From the NCBI RefSeq assembly GCF_950295315.1, contig NC_080171.1:34572698-34636697 (forward strand): a stretch of DNA of 64,000 nt, given 5' to 3'. The notes under the pieces are model-generated. The model was not told where the DNA came from. It saw nothing but the letters and a program-made list of their open reading frames with translations, and did no database searches. A program made the translations under genes and the position numbers. Source of the DNA: Erinaceus europaeus. Its lineage: Eukaryota > Chordata > Mammalia > Eulipotyphla > Erinaceidae. Shown piece by piece: positions 33,656-45,950 of the stretch; position 1 is the first letter of the stretch, and every line of letters starts with the position of its first letter.

Positions 33656-34314
33656 AATTTAAAAAGAAAAGCGTGGAAAATATGTCAGGACTTTTCCAGC
33701 AGCCCAATATCAAATGTACTATTTCTGAACTAATGTTCACAGTGTTCACAATTTCTGAACTAATGTTCACACCTATTGTCTTTTTTTTTTTCCTGGTTTT
33801 CAAGCCTCCCAAGCATTCTCTACCAATCAGGTCTCTTACACTATTCAGAAGTCTAAATCTAAATCCTTTTAGAAACTTCTCTTTATACCTGTTTTGCTGT
33901 TCTTCCATTGGAGTTCTATTATAAAACTGAAGCACAAAACTAAGAGCTATATTGGGCTTTGTGTTAAGTAATCCAGAAGTTACTTAGAATGGTAAAAATA
34001 GCAAAGCCAGAGGATGGCTTCAGTAGCCTGACAAATTCACAGTGGTGAAGAGATAAGATGTCTTGGAAGATTTAACACTGAGATAAACTGGGTTCTGCTT
34101 GAGTTAGACTTCACACATTCCACAGAGATGAACACAATACATAACAAAATGCATCTGTATACCCTTACCCAAGAAATGGGCTGCACTAGGCGGAATGGGG
34201 GGACACAAGTAATTCATCAAACCCACAAATCAGGAGCAAAGCCTAGGGGAAAAAAAACTTAATAAACCAGAGACCATCAGAATTTCTGAGAAGCTACTAC
34301 ATATACTTTTCAAG
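33656..34314. other. Unique DNA with a tandem duplication
   Basis: ATTTCTGAACTAATGTTCACA repeats at 33,719-33,771 with a GTGTTCACA link. A T run follows. The rest is unassigned. Confidence 0.5.
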
Positions 34315-34399
34315 CTTTTTTAAAATATTGAGGACACAGGAATACTCTCTAACACCTTCGACAAAGCCAACATTACCCTGATACCAAAAGCAGATAAAG

Positions 34400-35600
34400 A
34401 TACAACAACAAAAGAAAACTATAGGCCAATATCCCTTATGAACATAGATGCTAGGATATTGAAAAAATTTCTAGCAAACAATATAGTTATATTTAAAAAA
34501 TATTGTACACAATGAAGTAGGATTTATCCTAAGAATACAAGACTGATTCAGTATATGTAAATCAATAAATGTGATCCACCATCTCAACAAAAATAAAATC
34601 AAAAGCCACATGATTATTTTAGTAGATGCAGAGAAAGCCTTGGTAAGATTCAACATCCTTTCATGATCAAAACATGAAAAGGAATGTAGATAGATAAGGA
34701 ATTTTTCAAACTGTTTAAGTTTATGTACAGCAAACCTATGGCCAACATCATCATAGTTAGTGGTGAAAGACTAAAAGCTTTCCTTCTTCTATCAGGTACA
34801 TTACAGGACTGTCCACTATCATCATTAATACTCAGCATACTCTTGGAAGTCCTAGTCATAGCAACTAAGGAAGAGAAAGACATTTAAGGGATTCAGGGAA
34901 GAGAAGAAGTACAACTGTCACTATTCACAAATGATATAATAGTATACATAGAAAATCCAAAAGAATCCAGTTGGAAGCTCCTGGAAATTATAAACAATAC
35001 AAAAAGGTGTCAGGTTACAAAATAACCATCCTACCCAGAGTCATATATAGATTTAATGATATACCTATAGAAGTCACATCAAATTGTTTTAAAGGAATAA
35101 ATCGTAAGTTGCCAAGGTCCGGGTGGTGGCGCACCTGGTTGAGCTCACATGTTACAGTGTGCAAGGACCTGGGTTCGAGCCCCCAGCCCCCACCTTCTGG
35201 GGGAAAGCTTCACAAGTGGTGAAGCAGGACTGCTGCAGGTGTCTCTCTGTCTCTCACCCTCTCTATTACCCCCTTCCCTCTTGATTTCTGGCTGTCTCTA
35301 TCCAAATAAATACATAAAGATAATTTTTTTAAGTATACTGTTCAATGATGTAAAAAAAAAAGAAACATAAGCTCTCAAAGTTTGTCTTGACCCAGAAAAT
35401 ATTCAGGATTGCCAAAGTAATCTTGAGAAAAAAGAAAGGGAAACAAACAACAACAAAAAAGAAAAAAACTGGAGGCCTCATACTTCCTGAACTCAGATTA
35501 TGCTACAAGGCTACTGTAATCAAAACTGCTGATATTGGAACCAAAATAGACACACAGACTAGTAGAATAGAATTGAAATCCCAGAAGTAAGCCCTCAAAC
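34400..35600 (+). pseudogene. L1 ORF2 reverse transcriptase, broken
   Basis: The catalytic FADD box expected near 34,920 reads FTND (frame [15 protein letters not shown]), so both A and the first D are changed. The frame is interrupted by stops and by SINE-B at 35,114. The product cannot copy RNA. Confidence 0.85.
35114..35330 (+). mobile_element. SINE-B, well preserved
   Basis: Box A TGGCGCACCTGG at 35,127-35,138 and box B GGTTCGAGCCC at 35,172-35,182, GAAAGCTTCACAAGTGGTGA, TGGCTGTCTCTATCCAAATAA tail. Best reference for this subfamily in the window. Confidence 0.95.
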
Positions 35601-35614
35601 CTACAGACAGCTAA

Positions 35615-35768
35615 TTATTTTTAAATATTTTATTTATTTATGATAGAGATAGGAGGAAAGAAAAAGAACCAGGCTCATCACTCTGGCACATATACTGCTG
35701 GGGATTGAACTCAGGACCTCATGCTTGAGAGTCCAAAGCCCCATCATTGCACCACCTCCCGGACTGCA
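35615..35768 (-). mobile_element. SINE-C variant
   Basis: Inverted copy with GGGATTGAACTCAGGACCTC, CATGCTTGAGAGTCCAAAGC and CATTGCACCACCTCCCGG. The same variant is at 55,850-55,986. Confidence 0.85.
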
Positions 35769-36381
35769 GACAACTAATTTTTGACAAGGATCTCAACACA
35801 TCAAATGGACAAAGAAGATTATCTTCATCTTGGATGGTACTTAAAGGAATTGTGTTAAAGGAGACAAGTGGGAAAATAAAAGGACAAATACCGGGTGACC
35901 TCATTTATAGGTTAAACTTAAAAAGTAAAGACAGAAAAGGAAAACACAAACCAAAACTTGGATTGGGTACAGTGTATCGCATCAAAGTAAAGGACTCTAG
36001 GGAAGGAGGAATCGGGAGAGGGTAGAGAGTACCTTGGGGTCCTGATGCATACTGGTGGAAAGGGATCTAAGTTTGGATTGAAAATGTTATACAGATATAT
36101 CACAAAGCCATGAGAAATTGTACCCATATTTCAACAGCTATATAGTATATAACTATTATATTACCCTCCCCCCAGTAGAACAATGAAAATAAAAACTATA
36201 AAAAATACAATAAGAAATGGAGGGGAGAAATAAGGCAGGGACACACATGCACATATATTCTAATTTTTATTCAGTCTTTTAAAAGAATTTTGGTTTTTTG
36301 TTGTCACTAGGTCTTCACTGTTTCAAGCCAACTTTTGTTGCTTTTCAGATAGAAATACAGTGATAGATAAAAACAGAAAGA

Positions 36382-36695
36382 GGGGGTCAGGTGGTAGCAG
36401 AAAAGGTTAAGTGCACATAACGCAAAGTGCAATGACTGGCTCATGAATCCTGTTTCGAGCCCCAGGCTCCCCACCTGCAGAGGGGTTGCTTCACAAGTGG
36501 TGAAGCAGGTCTGTAGGTGTCTTTCTCTCCCCCTCTCTGTCTTCCCTTCCTCTCTCAATTTCTCTCTCCCCTATCCAATAACAATGGCAACAATAACAGC
36601 AACAAGGGCAACGAAAAGGGGAAAATAGCCTCTAGGAGCAGTGGATTCCAGTGCAGGCACAGAGCCCCAGCAATAACCCTGGAAGCAAAAAAAAG
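36382..36695 (+). mobile_element. SINE-A (long form), first of a pair
   Basis: GGTCAGGTGGTAGCAGAAAAGG head, GTTTCGAGCCCC box B, CAACAA tract and 3' module GGAGCAGTGGATTCCAGTGC. Confidence 0.92.
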
Positions 36696-36699
36696 GGGA

Positions 36700-37030
36700 T
36701 TGGGGGTTGGGCGGTAGCGAAGCGGGTTAAGTGTACATGGAGCAAAGCTCCCAGCTCCCCACCTGCAGCGGGGTTGCTTCACAAGTGGTGAAGCAGGTCT
36801 GCAGGTGTCTGTCTTTCTCTCCCCCTCTGTATCCCTTCCTCTCTCGATTTCTCTCTGTCCTATCCAGCAACAACAACAGCAATGACAACAACAATAGTAA
36901 TGACAACAACAAGGGTAACAACAAAGGCAACAAAATGGGAAAAATGGCCTGCAGGAGCAGTGAATTTATAGTGCAGGCACTAAGCCTCAGCAAAAACCCT
37001 GGAGGCAAACAAAACCAACCAACCAACCAA
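36700..37030 (+). mobile_element. SINE-A (long form), second of a pair, head shortened
   Basis: GGTTGGGCGGTAGCGAAGCGGG head joins the GCTCCCCACCTGCAG region directly, so the B-box segment is missing. The rest is intact, ending in AACCAACCAACC repeats. Confidence 0.92.
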
Positions 37031-39242
37031 ACAAACAAAAACCATAAAGAGAGACACCAAAGAGCAAAGTTTCCTTCAGTATGCTGGGGACTGAGTTGTG
37101 CATATGATAAAGCAGTTTATATAGCCTTCCCCATGAACTGAGACATCAAGAAACCTATCTAATAGCTCTATAGACTGACTTAATTCCAGACCTTCATTGA
37201 GAATCCTTGAAGTTGCCCCTTGTGAACTGCTGGTTTGCCAGTGACTGTGTGGAGAGATTTAACTTTTCAGTGCCCTACAATATCATTAAATTTTGCTTTG
37301 GGATAATGTATGATGACTCTAGCATTGGGTGCTTTCCTTACATTTGAAAACTCCCATTATAGTTCATCTGTAATTCTCACATAGTTTCATTTCATTTAGA
37401 CAGATACCCAGCACTTCCATCTATTGTATTATTCCAGTGATATTTATTTATTACAGAGAATATATATATATATTATTATTCTAGATGTCAGTTAACTTCA
37501 TAATTGTTTTTTCTACTCTATCACTCACAGGCCTTGCTAAACCCTCCAACTAGTTTTTGAACAGTGTTGCAGTCTGGTAATTTTTTTTTCCTTCTCTTCA
37601 TCTTTCAGTAGTAATTTTGTGACATGATACATTTTCTGGCACCTTGGCTAACTATGTTCATGCATTCCTTTACACCTTCTAAAACTGTAAATGTAATCCA
37701 ACGCACGGCTGTCGGAAGGAGTCTAGGAAGTGGGATACTGCAAATCAGAGGTGTAGCAGGAAAGATGAGTGTGTGCAGCAGATAACTGTACTTGATTAGC
37801 TAGATTTAAATAGTGTTGGATGAATTTGCCAGGTGAAAATAAAAATTGTCAGTTCAGTTTAATTTCATGGTGAATCAAACAAGGAAATTAGATTCTGCTA
37901 CTTTGTCAGTTTGACATCCACAGCAAGTGACAATTAGAGATGATGAGAGAACTTATATTTACTTTCAAATTCTTGATTTTCTGATAGGCATGTAACTTTT
38001 ATTTACCCTTGCATTACAAAAAAAAAAAAGTAGCACAATAGTAGCCTTAGTAGAGGCTGGTAGAACATTCTGGATAGAGGCTGAAGAGGCACAGAGGCAG
38101 GTAGAGAGGCCCCAGCTCACTGTCACAGTGTGGCACAATCAGATTGAGAGTACGCTGGAGAGGAAAAGTCCCCTGTGTAGTTAGGCCAGTGGAGTTTAAA
38201 GCTAAAATGCAGATAATAACATGGTGGTCACACCTCTTGCTTCAGCAGACAAGATTACATTAGAGTAAGTCAAGGTTGGAAGGTGAGGAATGAAAGTGAC
38301 TCTGATTTGTGCTGTGCCAACTAGGCCTTTCAGGTTGATTTCGATTATCATCCTAAACCCAAGACCAAAGTGGTGAGAACTTGGGTGACTCCGATTTAAA
38401 CACAAATGCATTTTCTGACATTTTCCTATAACACTTCTAATAAAAGACAGTCAAATTTCAGTTCCAAATTAAGGTTCAAAGAGCACAGAAATTCGGTAGA
38501 ACTGAGGCATGAAATGACCACAGGGGAGCTTGCTTCCTTGGCTTGCAGCAACAATTCTTGCAGCAAGAAGTGGGTCTCAATAACATAAGGAAATAATTTC
38601 CCACCTGAATTTTTTTTTCAATGAGTGAACTTAAAAGTGAACTCACTACTTTTGATTAGTTAAGATGACATTGGAAGTTATAAACAGAGTGAGAGGCAAA
38701 ATATAGTTTGACTCAAGTAGAATGATACAGAGTAAGATATTCATACCTTTAATTTAGTGGATATTTAGTCATTTTAAAGAATCCTACATGTTGGGAGTAT
38801 AATGGTCTCAGGAGGGACAAGTAGTCAATATCTACCCATCTCCAAATTTTCTTAAGTGTCTGGACATTCTTAAACAGCTTAACAATAAACCACAATTCTC
38901 AGACCAACTGTGGACATTCTTAAATTTCACTTTCTGAAAAGATCCCCTCTTGTCTTTAGTTGGTTGAGGAGAGACACAATTCTTACTCCAACTAGGTATG
39001 TATTTTATTTATTTTTTTTAACAAAACAATGTGTCAGCACTGAGTATAGGTTTCTTATTTGCCTTCCCATATATCAACTTCAGAAAATTTTGTCTATTAT
39101 CATGTAGTTAGCATACAATAAGGTAGTGATAAGTTAGTCAGTAGAAGAATGGATATTTTCAGATGGCAATGTTTTGTAACCTGGAGACCTCTTTAGGAAC
39201 TTTACTATTGAAAACTAAAATAATAATATAAAATAAAAATAA
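37031..39242. other. About 2.2 kb of unique-looking DNA
   Basis: Only AT dinucleotides at 37,455-37,470 and an A run at 38,018-38,030 stand out. 37,690-38,000 is less repetitive and could hold constrained noncoding sequence, but I cannot show it. Confidence 0.45.
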
Positions 39243-39565
39243 AATAGCTATGGTGCACCCTATTAAGCACACATAGTACCATGTACAGGGACCTGCACAA
39301 GGAACTGAGATCTAGCCCCTGCTTCCCATCTGCAGTGGGAGCACTTCACAAGCAGTAAAGGAGGTTTACATCTATCTTCTATCTTTCTTTCTTTCTCCTT
39401 CTCTATCTCTCCCTTCCCTCTTATTTTCTCTCTGTCCTACTGAGTAAAAAATGAGAAAGAAGAAAAAATAATAAAGGAAAAGATGACCACTGCGGGGGGT
39501 GGGGGGTGGTGGTGGATTCTCAGCGCTGGCATCAAGCCACAACAATAACTTTGGAGGTAAAAACA
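39243..39565 (+). mobile_element. SINE-A/B long form, diverged
   Basis: GCACACATAGTACCATGTACAG, CACTTCACAAGCAGTAAAGG, pyrimidine tract, and 3' module TGGTGGATTCTCAGCGCTGGC. A G-rich insertion (39,495-39,512) lies in the module. Confidence 0.82.
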
Positions 39566-39568
39566 AAA

Positions 39569-39610
39569 ACAGAGAGAGAGAGAGAGGAAAGAAAGAAAGG
39601 AAAGGAAAAC
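39569..39610. repeat. GA/GAAA microsatellite
   Basis: (GA)n then GAAAG repeats in the SINE tail. Confidence 0.9.
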
Positions 39611-39774
39611 TAAAATAATGAATCAGAAAAAAAAAAGGTTAATTCTGTCTTTGGAACATATCCTATATAGTTACTGGTGATTTTTAATTTATTTCTTCTA
39701 GCATGATCATGAACTGAAAAGGAGAGTGAGAGAGAGAGGAAAAAAAATTCATTATTTGATTTCTTTGAATTTAT

Positions 39775-39922
39775 TTCTTTTATTATTATTATTTTGTAAT
39801 GAGAGAAATGCCAGAGCAGTGCTCAGCTTTAGTTTATGGTGATGTTGGAGATTGAACCTGGGACCTCTGGGGACTCAGGCATGAAAGCTATTTTGCATAG
39901 CCTTTACACTGTTCCCCAGCCC
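39775..39922 (-). mobile_element. SINE-C
   Basis: Inverted: GCCAGAGCAGTGCTCAGC, GGAGATTGAACCTGGGACCTC, TTTACACTGTTCCCCAGCCC. Confidence 0.9.
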
Positions 39923-42414
39923 AGTTTTGCTTCATCTGAAGGCAATGATTCCAGTTTCTAAAAAATAGGCCATATGCAATTGTATCCTATGTGTTTGGAA
40001 ATGTGGTAATTCATGGATGTCTAAGAGTGGAGATAGGAAAATTAATTATTTTCTATCTACTTTTTAATTCTCACTACAAATTTAAAATCAGAAATGGGAG
40101 CAATACACATTTCCTTGTCTATATAAAATTCTTAACAATTCGATTAGTGCTTATACCAGAATTCTAGTATAAGTGGAATACACTCATCTTATGATACTTG
40201 TTACATATAAATTCCAAAAGCATCTATTTAAAACCTCCTTCAACATTTTAAAAGTGAGGTACAATAATGATAAGCAACTTGAACTAGAAATGAATTAGCA
40301 GCACACAGCTTGACAGCCTTATATAAATCCTCATATTTCTGTCTTGTCTTTCATTGGGAGGCTAATTGATGCTTGAGAATAACATCTAAATCGTAAGATA
40401 AATATTTATAAGTAAAAAAAATTATGTCATATGTGAGAAATCTAGAAAGGTACTTATTTCTTTGGTTTTAATACTCAATGTGTATGATACTTAATATTCA
40501 GTCTTTAACAGCTAACTCACTACTATCTCCTAAGTAAAATATATGATTATCGCCATTTCTTCTCTTCTGTTTTTTTCCCATTTCATTTTATTTCCTTTTC
40601 TTTGTGCCAAGGTTTCTCTAGGACAGTTAAATCTTTAGTAGGCCATAACTTACAGTTCTGTTTTTATTGATGGCAAATACTTGAAAGTGAAATTTAATAT
40701 ATATTCTTTAGTTAATATTTTTGAAAAGTCCCCAAAGGAAACTATAAGCATAAGACTATATGAGCTGTACTTTTAAAGAGTTCCTTGCTATGAAATGCTA
40801 GAGGGTATTTGTTTTTGCTGTTATCTTGCCCCATCTGAAAATTTTTTGTGAAGAGCTATTGGCAAAACATGATAGTATATATATCTTTCTGTTTTATTAA
40901 GATGTTTCAAATTTCTGTAAAATAAATACATCTCCTTACTAGTATATTATGTGCCAATTGCAACATTCTGTAGCTTGACTGTAACACAATGCCATGGTTC
41001 ATTACCTGCATATACTCCATGAAGAGAGCCACTGGTTACATGCAGCCATTCCAAGTGACTTCATAAGCACAGGAGCACATACTGTTAAGCAGTGATTAAT
41101 CCCTACAAGATTATGTGATGCCCTGTAATTCTATAATGGGTCCAAAGTGATCTATAGGATCTATAGCATGAGTACCTACTTTGGCTGGCTCAGCAAATGC
41201 CCCAGGGAAGTATCAGGGACATCTCTCTTCCTTGGCATTTTGTGGGAGATTTTATTCACCTTGGAAAAGGACCTACAGCTTTTTGAGAAAAGATACCTCA
41301 AGATACTTGTACACTTGCACATACAATTACTGAGGAGGATAAAAAAAATGCTATTTGCTTAAGATATATCATTCTTTATGATCTCACGTTATCATCACAC
41401 CCAACAAAAGTGGGACAGCTCATCTTTCTCTCATGTACATTGCTGGGCAAGATGGTAGGCTTCTTTCATATATTTTAAGATTCTTTTTTTCATTATATAA
41501 AAAGGTTCTTCTAAGGACACACATCAGTAGCCAGTTCCATCAACAGCAGAGCATGCACAGAATGCATTTAGAAACCAGTGAGGTTTCAACTGCAATCAAC
41601 GTTTTTCAGTGATACGCTCCGATTTTAAATGAGAGTTCTGGTGACTTTGTGATGTCAGACAACGTTTTTTTGATTAAAACATTTCTTTATTGAATTTTTT
41701 ATGGGCCCATTACCAGAGTCCCTGGGTACATATAAACGTTCTTCAGAACAGTGCAATCCAGCGGAGAGGTGGAACTGGACCTGGAGTCATAAAGTAGGAA
41801 ACATTAAATTCAATGACTAGGGAGTGCACAGTGCCCTAAACATCAGTGACCCAGAGCATCTCTTGGTTCCAAGTCACTCTGCAGTATATTGGGTACTGGG
41901 GGAAGAATATGAATAACTGGATACCAAAGACAAAGTACTGGGAGCATCTACGTTCTAAATGCCATTTAGCAACTGAAGTCAGTGAATGTAGACTTGTTTA
42001 TACAGAAAGAGTGTGCTTTTGTCAGACCTGGATCAGAGACAGACATCCAAGTTTGGATCCCGATTTAAACTGTTACTCTGAGAGATTTTGATTAATGACA
42101 ATATAATTCAGGTTCAGATATCTCACTGTCAATGAAGAGATACAAGTGCCTGCTAACCACACCCTCCCTTAAGGCCAGTCAGAGGAGAGGGAAAAAATTA
42201 TATATCTATAGCATTTTCAGTAAGTTCAAAAGCATGAAACAAAGGGAAGTCTGCCATTATTTATTTGATGATGATTTCCCTACCAAAAAAAATAATCTTT
42301 GAAAAATCTACATCTTTAAGACTATCTTTTTCTAAACTGAGCTACTTGCTTAAAGATCTGACTTTCCTCTTAACTTACGTTTAACCATTTTGAAAGTGAA
42401 GAAATGGCCTCCGT
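39923..42414. other. About 2.5 kb of unique-looking DNA
   Basis: No repeat recognised. The frames at 41,147-41,362 and 41,846-42,091 have no domain and no splice or codon evidence. Confidence 0.45.
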
Positions 42415-42430
42415 AAAAATTGTGTGAAAG

Positions 42431-42602
42431 GATCAGCTGGTAGAACACATTGTGGACCATACATGCTACAGTGTGCAAAGACCAGGGCTGGGCTCAAGAC
42501 TCTGGTTCTTACTTGCTGTGGAGGAGGGGAAGCTTCACAAGCAGTGGAGAATGCTGCAGGTCTCTCTCTCCTTTCTGTCCTATCAAATAAATAAAATATT
42601 TT
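42431..42602 (+). mobile_element. SINE-B with 16-bp TSD
   Basis: Diverged body (GATCAGCTGGTAGAACACATTG, CTTCACAAGCAGTGGAGAATG, CAAATAAATAAAATATTTT). Perfect duplication AAAAATTGTGTGAAAG at 42,415-42,430 and 42,603-42,618. Confidence 0.92.
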
Positions 42603-42618
42603 AAAAATTGTGTGAAAG

Positions 42619-43354
42619 ATATACCTTAAGTCAGGTGTTTATTTGGCCTTGGAATAATAGTTTTATAGTGGAAATGAGAGTGTTCTTTGTGCTAATTCTC
42701 TAGATTCTAACTTGGAAAAGTTGCTTTCAGTGAACATAGTTGTAAATGAAGAGTTATGTATAGTTTATGTCTTATTGAGAAGAAAATAAAACATGAACTG
42801 CATGTAACTGTTGGACATTTTGGCTTTTTATTTTTTGGTTTACTGAGGTGATTTGCATGGCTTTAAAGATGTGGGATGACACTTAGGCCAAATAACTCAA
42901 GTGAATTCTGAAGTTCTGTCTTATTAAAAGATAACTGTCTTTATGTCTGTGTGATATGTGTGTATACGTGTGCATGCAACTTTTATGGTTTGGATAAAAA
43001 TGGGCAATGCATAAATGTTCCAAAATGATTAGAAATCCTAAAGATAAAATAGATGGTTTGTCCAAGTCATCAACTATTTAAGAGACTGTACTAAGCTGAC
43101 ATTAATTCCTCAGCACTTAAAGGAAAGATTTTTATAAATAGTGACTGGTTAAACATCATCTCAGATAAAAAGATTTCTTTAAAATCACTACAATTTCTTA
43201 AGTGGTTGCTAAAAACAATAAAAAAATATTGATTTTTTTTTTCTTTTAAGGTATGGTAGCTAAGATGCATACCTTTCATATATATACATATTTAGAAGTA
43301 TATACACCTAAGCAGGTATGTAACAGTTTTTATTTATCTGATTATAGAGGTTTA
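42619..43354. other. No recognised feature
   Basis: AT-rich unassigned sequence. Confidence 0.45.
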
Positions 43355-43562
43355 TATTTTTTTAAAAATTTTATTGGCTAGGACAGAGAGAAATTGAGAA
43401 GGGAAGGGGGATAGAGAAGGAGGAGAGAAGGAGAGTACTTCAGCACTTGTAAAGGGACCTCCCAGCAGGTGGGGAGCTGGGGGCTCTAACAGGGATCCTT
43501 GTGCAGGTCCTTGTGCATTGTACTATAGATGATCTTAACCCAGTGTGCCACCATCCAGCCCC
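43355..43562 (-). mobile_element. SINE-A
   Basis: Inverted: GGACAGAGAGAAATTGAGAAGG, GGTGGGGAGCTGGGGGCTC, GTGCCACCATCCAGCCCC. Confidence 0.88.
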
Positions 43563-43624
43563 AATGTACACGTTTAAAAGTTTATATTTTACCTTATAAG
43601 CAGTTCCATTGTTATTCAGTATCC

Positions 43625-43966
43625 CCCCCCCCTCCCAGGGTTATCGACGGGGCTCAGTGCCTGCACTATGAATTCACTGTTCCTGGGAGTTTTTTTTCTT
43701 CCCCTTTTGTTGCCCTTGTTGTTTCTTGTTGTTATTATTATTGTTGTTATTGCTGTCGTCTTGGATGGGACAGAGAGAAATCTAGAGAGGAGGGGAAGAC
43801 AGAGGGGGAGAGAATGATAGACACTTGCAGACCTGCTTCACCACTTGTGAAGCGGCCCACTCACCCATGCAGGTGGGGAGCTGGGGGCTCGAACCAGGAC
43901 CCTTACACTGGTTCTTGCGCTTCCTGCAATGTGCGCTTAACCCACTGCGCTACTGCCTGCTGCCCC
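43625..43966 (-). mobile_element. SINE-A (long form)
   Basis: Inverted: TATGAATTCACTGTTCCTGGG module, GTTGTT tract, AGAGGGGGAGAGAATGATAG, GGGGGCTCGAACCAGGACC, CCCACTGCGCTACTGCC. A short CAGTAT repeat flanks it. Confidence 0.93.
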
Positions 43967-44694
43967 AGTATTTTTGCATTTTAAGGGTTTAAAGACTGTC
44001 TGAAATAAATCTGGAAGAAGAAAACTCACGTTCATATGTACTCACATACTACATAACCTTATTAAATCAGAAATTTTGGATATTTATTTCGGTTCACAGC
44101 TGACATCATGAAATGTGAAAGCTTGCTTCTGTTGTATAAGTTGAGTAGAATAATGATTTACTCATTTCTCAGAAGAAAAAAAATTGACTTGGGTATAAAA
44201 AGTAAATAAATTTTTAATTAACTATTGCTGTAGTCCTGGCTCAGGGTGAAAGTTGAGGAAGATGTGGTTCTTGTTTTCATGCTGGCTACAGTGACAGAGA
44301 GGGACCTTGTAGCTTCATAACTACTGAGTTAAGGGCTCAGAACTTGGGAAAAAGTGAACGTTAGGGTTAACATGGAGAACATTTTACATGTTCTGGGAGG
44401 ACAAGGCAATTTTGGTGAGATGCATTACAATGATTCTAAAGGCTGTGTAGAGCAGGAAAGACAGAGAGAGAAGGAGAGAGAGAGAGAGAATGAGAATGAA
44501 TAAAAGTAGATGGTCAAATTATTTTCTATGCTTTAGGCTGTTTTGATTTGAAAAAAAAATTTTTTTGGTGTTTTACTGTACTTTGTTTAGCTCAAATGGC
44601 AGGATTCTTTTAGTACTGAACATTTTGTAATAATATGAAGATTGAGGGATATTTCTTTTGTTTTCCCTCCACAGAAAATAATAGAACAATCCAT

Positions 44695-44725
<31 letters not shown>

Positions 44726-44984
44726 TAATTGTATCTGTCATACAACTTTAAAACTTGTACAGGATTGTTTTCTTTGGAATAGAATGTTAGTGCATGACTA
44801 CCTGTGACTCCTCGAGCTCTTTAGAAATTGTAATGATGAACTAATCAAGAAATAAAGAATGCACTGAGTCAGCTCATTGACTTATTATGTAATGAACATC
44901 CTTACAGACAATTAACATAATGATAAGGGGGAAGCAATTATTTTCCTTCTGTAAAGGGACAACCCCATTATATATATATATTTT
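43967..44984. other. Unique DNA with microsatellites
   Basis: (GA)n at 44,465-44,490 and (TTTA)n at 44,695-44,722. Otherwise unassigned. Confidence 0.5.
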
Positions 44985-45369
44985 GCCTTCAGGGTTATTG
45001 CTGGGGCTTGGTGCCTGCACCATGAATCCACTGCTCCTGGAGGCCATTTTCCCCCCTTTTGTTGCCCTTGTTGTTGTATCCTTGTTGTGGTTATTGTTGT
45101 TGATGTCCTTCGTTTCTGGATAGGACAGAGAGAAATGGAGAGAAGACGGGAAGACAGAGAGGGGGAGAGAAAGATAGACATCTGCAGACCTGCTTCACCA
45201 CCTGTGAAGCGACTCCCCTACAGGTGGGAACCCGGGGACTCCAAATGCTGGTCCTTCCATTTTGCACCACCTGTAGGTGGGGAGCTGGAGGCTCAAACCG
45301 GGATTCTTATGCTGGTCCCTGCACTTTGTGCCATGTGCGCTCAACCCACTGCGCTACCACGTGACCCCC
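44985..45369 (-). mobile_element. SINE-A (long form) with a partially duplicated head
   Basis: Inverted copy with the full 3' module and tail. The region between the conserved GTGAAGCGACTCCCC box and the head is present twice: GGTGGGAACCCGGGGACTCC at 45,222, then GGTGGGGAGCTGGAGGCTC at 45,277. The terminal head GCGCTACCACGTGACCCC is intact. Confidence 0.9.
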
Positions 45370-45392
45370 CCCACACACACACACACACTTTA
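45370..45392. repeat. CA microsatellite
   Basis: C run followed by (CA)n next to the SINE head. Confidence 0.9.
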
Positions 45393-45659
45393 TTTTTTAA
45401 AAGCAACAGCATGGAAAGTCTATCCTTTTTTCAACATAGGTTTTTGAAAAGGTTCTGGTGTAACTTTCCAGTTGAGTAGAATTTTGAGCTTGTTTCAGGA
45501 GGGTGTAAGTCCCTTTCTTCACATCAGTGTTTGAAAAGGATTTGGTTTGATTATACAGGGCCTGTAGAATTTAATTGTACCATTTTAAATACTTTAATTT
45601 ATGCAGCCTAACCAATTTCTTACAGATGAAGAAAGCTACAAGACAGCTGAAGTTTTCAG

Positions 45660-45888
45660 TTTTTTCTTTTTTTGTCTTCCTGATAGACACAGAAATTGGG
45701 GGGAGAGAGAGTGAGAGAGAGAGATAGAGAGAGAGAGAGAGGAAAAGGAGGAGGGGAAGGGAGGGAGAGGGAGAGATATATATTAATTGGCAGCATTGCT
45801 TTATCGCTTCTGAATCCTTTTGACTGCAGATGGAGATCGGGGTATCATGGTAATATGTGTGCTTTACTGGGTAGCCACCATCTGGTTC

Positions 45889-45919
<31 letters not shown>

Positions 45920-45950
45920 AGAGAGAAAGACACTGAGAGAGAGAGAGCGA
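45660..45950 (-). mobile_element. Decayed SINE-B between two GA microsatellites
   Basis: Inverted remnants (CAGCATTGCTTTATCGCTTC, GGTAATATGTGTGCTTTACT, AGCCACCATCTGG) lie between (GA)n at 45,705-45,745 and 45,889-45,950. Confidence 0.72.

Larger units (their letters stand above)
34315..36215 (+). mobile_element. L1: ORF2 reverse-transcriptase region to 3' UTR, two SINEs inside
   Basis: Reads in order through the RT domain ([20 protein letters not shown] near 34,425), the catalytic-loop region near 34,920, the C-terminal segment (ATVIKTADIGTKIDTQTSRIE near 35,510) and a 3' UTR containing CATCAAAGTAAAGGACTCTAGG (about 35,980). Many stops and frameshifts. SINE-B (35,114-35,330) and SINE-C (35,615-35,768) interrupt it. 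Confidence 0.92.

Noticed and set aside
36731..37141. 136-residue frame
   Set aside because: Translation of a SINE-A including its CAACAA tract.
43529..43984. 151-residue plus-strand frame
   Set aside because: Runs through an inverted SINE-A, and its Cys/Tyr-rich segment is the GTTGTT tract translated.
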